Positions 61,961-64,000 of a stretch of 64,000 nt of DNA are shown here, in pieces. The notes under the pieces are model-generated. The model worked only from the letters and a program-made list of their open reading frames with translations. It searched no databases and had not been told where the DNA came from. The stretch covers positions 1,674,001-1,738,000 of the forward strand of contig NZ_JADFCM010000008.1 of the NCBI RefSeq assembly GCF_015234585.1. Direction: 5' to 3'. The translations under genes and the position numbers were made by a program. Each line of letters begins with the position of its first letter. Position 1 is the first letter of the stretch. This DNA comes from Pseudalkalibacillus hwajinpoensis (GTDB lineage: Bacteria; Bacillota; Bacilli; Bacillales; Guptibacillaceae).

Positions 61961-62830
61961 ATGGAAGGCATACGTGGAAAAAATGTATTCTTCATCTTAC
62001 TTGGGTCTGCAATCTTTGCATTTGGCCTTGTGCATTTCAATATGGAAAATAATTTAGCGGAAGGTGGCTTTACTGGCATTACCCTTTTGCTATACTTTCT
62101 ATTTCAAATTGATCCTGCGATTAGTAATCTAGTTCTTAACATTCCATTATTTCTAATTGGATGGAAGTTGCTTGGTCGAAAGGCATTTATTTATACGATT
62201 ATTGGAACCGTTTCCTTATCTGTGTTTCTGTGGATTTTTCAGCGATATTCCGCTCTATCCATCCCACTTAAAGACGATTTAACTCTTGCAGCATTGTTTG
62301 CAGGAGTGTTTGTAGGGGTTGGTCTTGGCATTATCTTTCGTTATGGAGGAACAACCGGTGGGGTGGACATCATCGCGCAGCTCGGTTCTAAATACATTGG
62401 CTGGAGCATGGGTAGAACGATGTTTATTTTCGACTTTTGCGTTATAGCTTTATCACTTGTTTATTTAAACTATAAAGAAGCGATGTATACATTATTAGCG
62501 GTATTTGTAGCTGCTAGAGTCATTGATTTTATCCAACAAGGGGCATATTCTGCGAAAGCTACCATGATCATATCTGAGAATAATAAAGAAATTGCTGACA
62601 ATATTATGAAGCAGATGGATCGGGGAGCGACCGTATTGAATGGAAAAGGCAGCTTTTCCGGTCTTCAAAAAGATGTTCTTTATTGCGTTGTTGCTCGAAA
62701 TGAAATTGTACGTTTGAAAAACATCATTCGACAGGTTGATCCACATGCTTTTGTAGCCGTTAACGATGTTCAAGATGTTTTGGGTGAAGGCTTCACCCTA
62801 GATGAAAACAAAAATCCCATCGACCAATAA
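61961..62830 (+). CDS. ypjC: YitT/DUF2179 family membrane protein YpjC
   Basis: 289 residues. Five to six membrane segments in the first 195 residues with the YitT marks ENNLAEGGFTGITLLLYF and FRYGGTTGGVDIIAQL, then a cytoplasmic DUF2179 domain (about 205-275; MDRGATVLNGKGSFSG and VDPHAFVAVNDVQDVLGEGF). Function unknown. The ATG at 61961 has AGGAGTGG upstream; the longer frame from 61892 begins in a non-coding lead. It is divergent from ypjD. Confidence 0.9.
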   Translation: MEGIRGKNVFFILLGSAIFAFGLVHFNMENNLAEGGFTGITLLLYFLFQIDPAISNLVLNIPLFLIGWKLLGRKAFIYTIIGTVSLSVFLWIFQRYSALSIPLKDDLTLAALFAGVFVGVGLGIIFRYGGTTGGVDIIAQLGSKYIGWSMGRTMFIFDFCVIALSLVYLNYKEAMYTLLAVFVAARVIDFIQQGAYSAKATMIISENNKEIADNIMKQMDRGATVLNGKGSFSGLQKDVLYCVVARNEIVRLKNIIRQVDPHAFVAVNDVQDVLGEGFTLDENKNPIDQ

Positions 62831-62859
62831 AAAATCTCGCCCCATAAAGGGCGAGATTT
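62831..62859. terminator. Bidirectional terminator between ypjC and the YugP-type peptidase
   Basis: AAATCTCGCCC, 6-base loop, GGGCGAGATTT between convergent genes. Confidence 0.8.
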
Positions 62860-62865
62860 CCTTAT

Positions 62866-63543
62866 TTAATCTTCGTTCATTCCTATAAAGATGAACACAA
62901 ATCGAAGTAATTCTAATAGAGCAACTACTGCTGCTGCAACATATGTTAAAGCCGCTGCGTTCAATACTTTTTTCGTTTCTCTTTCTTCATCATTTCGAAT
63001 AACGCCTGTTGATACAACTTGTTCCATTGCTCGATTTGAAGCATTAAATTCAACTGGAAGTGTTACCAATTGGAACAACACAGCTGCACTCATAAAGACG
63101 ATCCCAAGTAAAATAAAGTTTTGCGATGCCATCAAAATACCAGCGAGAATGATGAAATAGCTAAAGTTCGAACCAAGATTCGCCACAGGAACAAGCGTAT
63201 GACGGAAACGAAGCGGTGCATAGTTCTGCTCATCTTGAATCGCGTGTCCTACCTCGTGTGCAGCGATCGCTGCTCCCGCCACTGATTGACCATGAAAATT
63301 ACCTGATGATAGTCTTACTGTTTTTGAGCGAGGATCATAATGATCCGAAAGGTGCCCGCGCACTTCTTCAACCCCTACAGAATACAACCCATTTTCATCA
63401 AGAATCTTTCTTGCCACTTGAGCACCAGTCATCCCAGACGAGTTTGGAACTTTTGAGTATTTTTTGTATGCGCTCTTCACTCTACTCTGAGCCCAGAGTG
63501 GAATGATCAACAAAAGCGCAAAATAGACTAGAAAACCAGCCAT
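62866..63543 (-). CDS. Membrane zinc metallopeptidase, YugP family
   Basis: 225 residues. An N-terminal membrane segment (LVYFALLLIIPLWAQS), the zinc motif AAHEVGHAIQDEQNY (about 95-109) with HExxH-like HEVGH, and three further membrane segments (about 125-165 and 200-220). Related to B. subtilis YugP and other Zn_peptidase_2 proteins of unknown target. The ATG at 63543 has GGAGG 7 bases upstream; the longer frame to 63606 crosses that site. Confidence 0.88.
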   Translation of the reverse strand: MAGFLVYFALLLIIPLWAQSRVKSAYKKYSKVPNSSGMTGAQVARKILDENGLYSVGVEEVRGHLSDHYDPRSKTVRLSSGNFHGQSVAGAAIAAHEVGHAIQDEQNYAPLRFRHTLVPVANLGSNFSYFIILAGILMASQNFILLGIVFMSAAVLFQLVTLPVEFNASNRAMEQVVSTGVIRNDEERETKKVLNAAALTYVAAAVVALLELLRFVFIFIGMNED

Positions 63544-63657
63544 TTCCATTCCTCCATCATATGTGTAATTGCTTTCTAAACTGTTATTAACGTCAATTTT
63601 AGTCAAATCCCACTAGAAAGTCAATCACACTGTTTCAGGTTCACAAGATCTTCAAAT

Positions 63658-64000
63658 TTAATCAGCTTGTTTCCTTTTTAAGCCTTCTTTTTCGCCTCTA
63701 TATTTTCGATAGGTCACATAAATCAGTGTTGAAATGATAATACCTCCAATTGAAACAATTAACCATAAAAGGGAAGATTCCTCAGATGAAGAAGGGTGGT
63801 AAGCTTGTTTGAAATCATCTTTCATGGTTTGCAATTGACCCGATAATTCTGAATTACGATCAGACCCATATCGCTCAATAAATGCAATATGCGAATCAAG
63901 TCGTTGCTGAGTTTCAGGCGAGAGATCAATTGCCATCGCTGGGCGTATTACACTATACGTTCCAATAAAACGATCCTTACTCGCATTGTAGACGTCTACG
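63658..64000 (-). CDS. ypjB: Sporulation protein YpjB, 3' part (runs off the window)
   Basis: The open frame extends to the right edge, 113 codons visible (starts in view VDVYNASKDRFIGTYSVI). A membrane segment LLWLIVSIGGIIISTLIYVTY near the C-terminus and a basic tail match YpjB, and the position after ypjC supports it. YpjB is expressed at sporulation; its role is not established. An internal ATG at 63936 should not be taken as the start. Confidence 0.82.
   Translation of the reverse strand, partial: VDVYNASKDRFIGTYSVIRPAMAIDLSPETQQRLDSHIAFIERYGSDRNSELSGQLQTMKDDFKQAYHPSSSEESSLLWLIVSIGGIIISTLIYVTYRKYRGEKEGLKRKQAD

Overview
The window is chromosomal DNA of a low-GC, endospore-forming Firmicute of the family Bacillaceae, outside the B. 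subtilis group. Three things point there. First, the right part (about 37.6-64 kb) follows the B. subtilis ypp-ponA-nth-dnaD-asnS-aspB-ypmB-ypmA-dinG-panDCB-birA-cca-bshA-bshB1-mgsA-dapB-ypjD-ypjC-ypjB order. Second, there are many sporulation genes: an alpha/beta SASP, CotF-type coat proteins, a YjcZ-type peptide, a RacA-like anchor and YpjB. Third, bacillithiol synthesis genes are present, and starts are preceded by strong AGGAGG-type ribosome sites. No insertion sequence, prophage, CRISPR array or rRNA gene was seen.

Layout. 1-12.9 kb is a mosaic of accessory and metabolic genes: a partial branched-chain aminotransferase, an acetate transporter, a four-gene minus-strand unit (GntR regulator, ABC ATPase, large permease, ECF sigma factor) behind a YtrA-type operator, a DUF2200 gene, a DUF4440 gene broken by an in-frame TGA, yjlC-ndh, a lipoprotein sugar dehydrogenase, VOC and YdeI-like proteins and an FAD oxidoreductase. 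13-24.6 kb holds a methylmalonyl-CoA epimerase-like gene abutting an orphan 38-codon PBP-like N-terminus, DUF817 and TRIC membrane proteins, a divergent MurE-like ligase, an acetamidase, DUF3900, an aldo/keto reductase, a stand-alone EVE-like/HNH nuclease, an LCP protein and a GH25 lysozyme. 24.7-37.5 kb has class III FBPase, folD, an orphan sporulation-type kinase, a seven-tRNA operon, an isolated kynureninase with a cre box on its promoter, coat proteins, an AGCS symporter, a nucleotidase plus TrxR-like flavoprotein preceded by two LexA-like boxes, and a DacF-like carboxypeptidase.

37.6-64 kb is the conserved block: spore and ypp genes, recU-ponA on the plus strand, then a long minus-strand stretch for DNA replication and repair (nth, dnaD, dinG), amino-acid and tRNA metabolism (asnS, aspB, cca), pantothenate (panBCD behind a structured leader with an intrinsic terminator), biotin control (birA), bacillithiol (bshA, bshB1), methylglyoxal (mgsA) and lysine/DAP (dapB). 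It ends with ypjC, a YugP-type peptidase and the 3' part of ypjB.

The points most worth a second look are the LexA-box operon with a TrxR-fold protein that has lost both redox cysteines, the MurE-like paralogue with DHPG in place of DNPR, the YtrA-operator/ABC/ECF-sigma operon, the panB leader, the cre-kynureninase promoter, a catalytically dead ComEC-type beta-lactamase-fold protein beside dinG, and two cases of visible gene decay. I do not see one large, clearly new multi-gene system. All family calls come from reading motifs and remembered relatives; no search was run.
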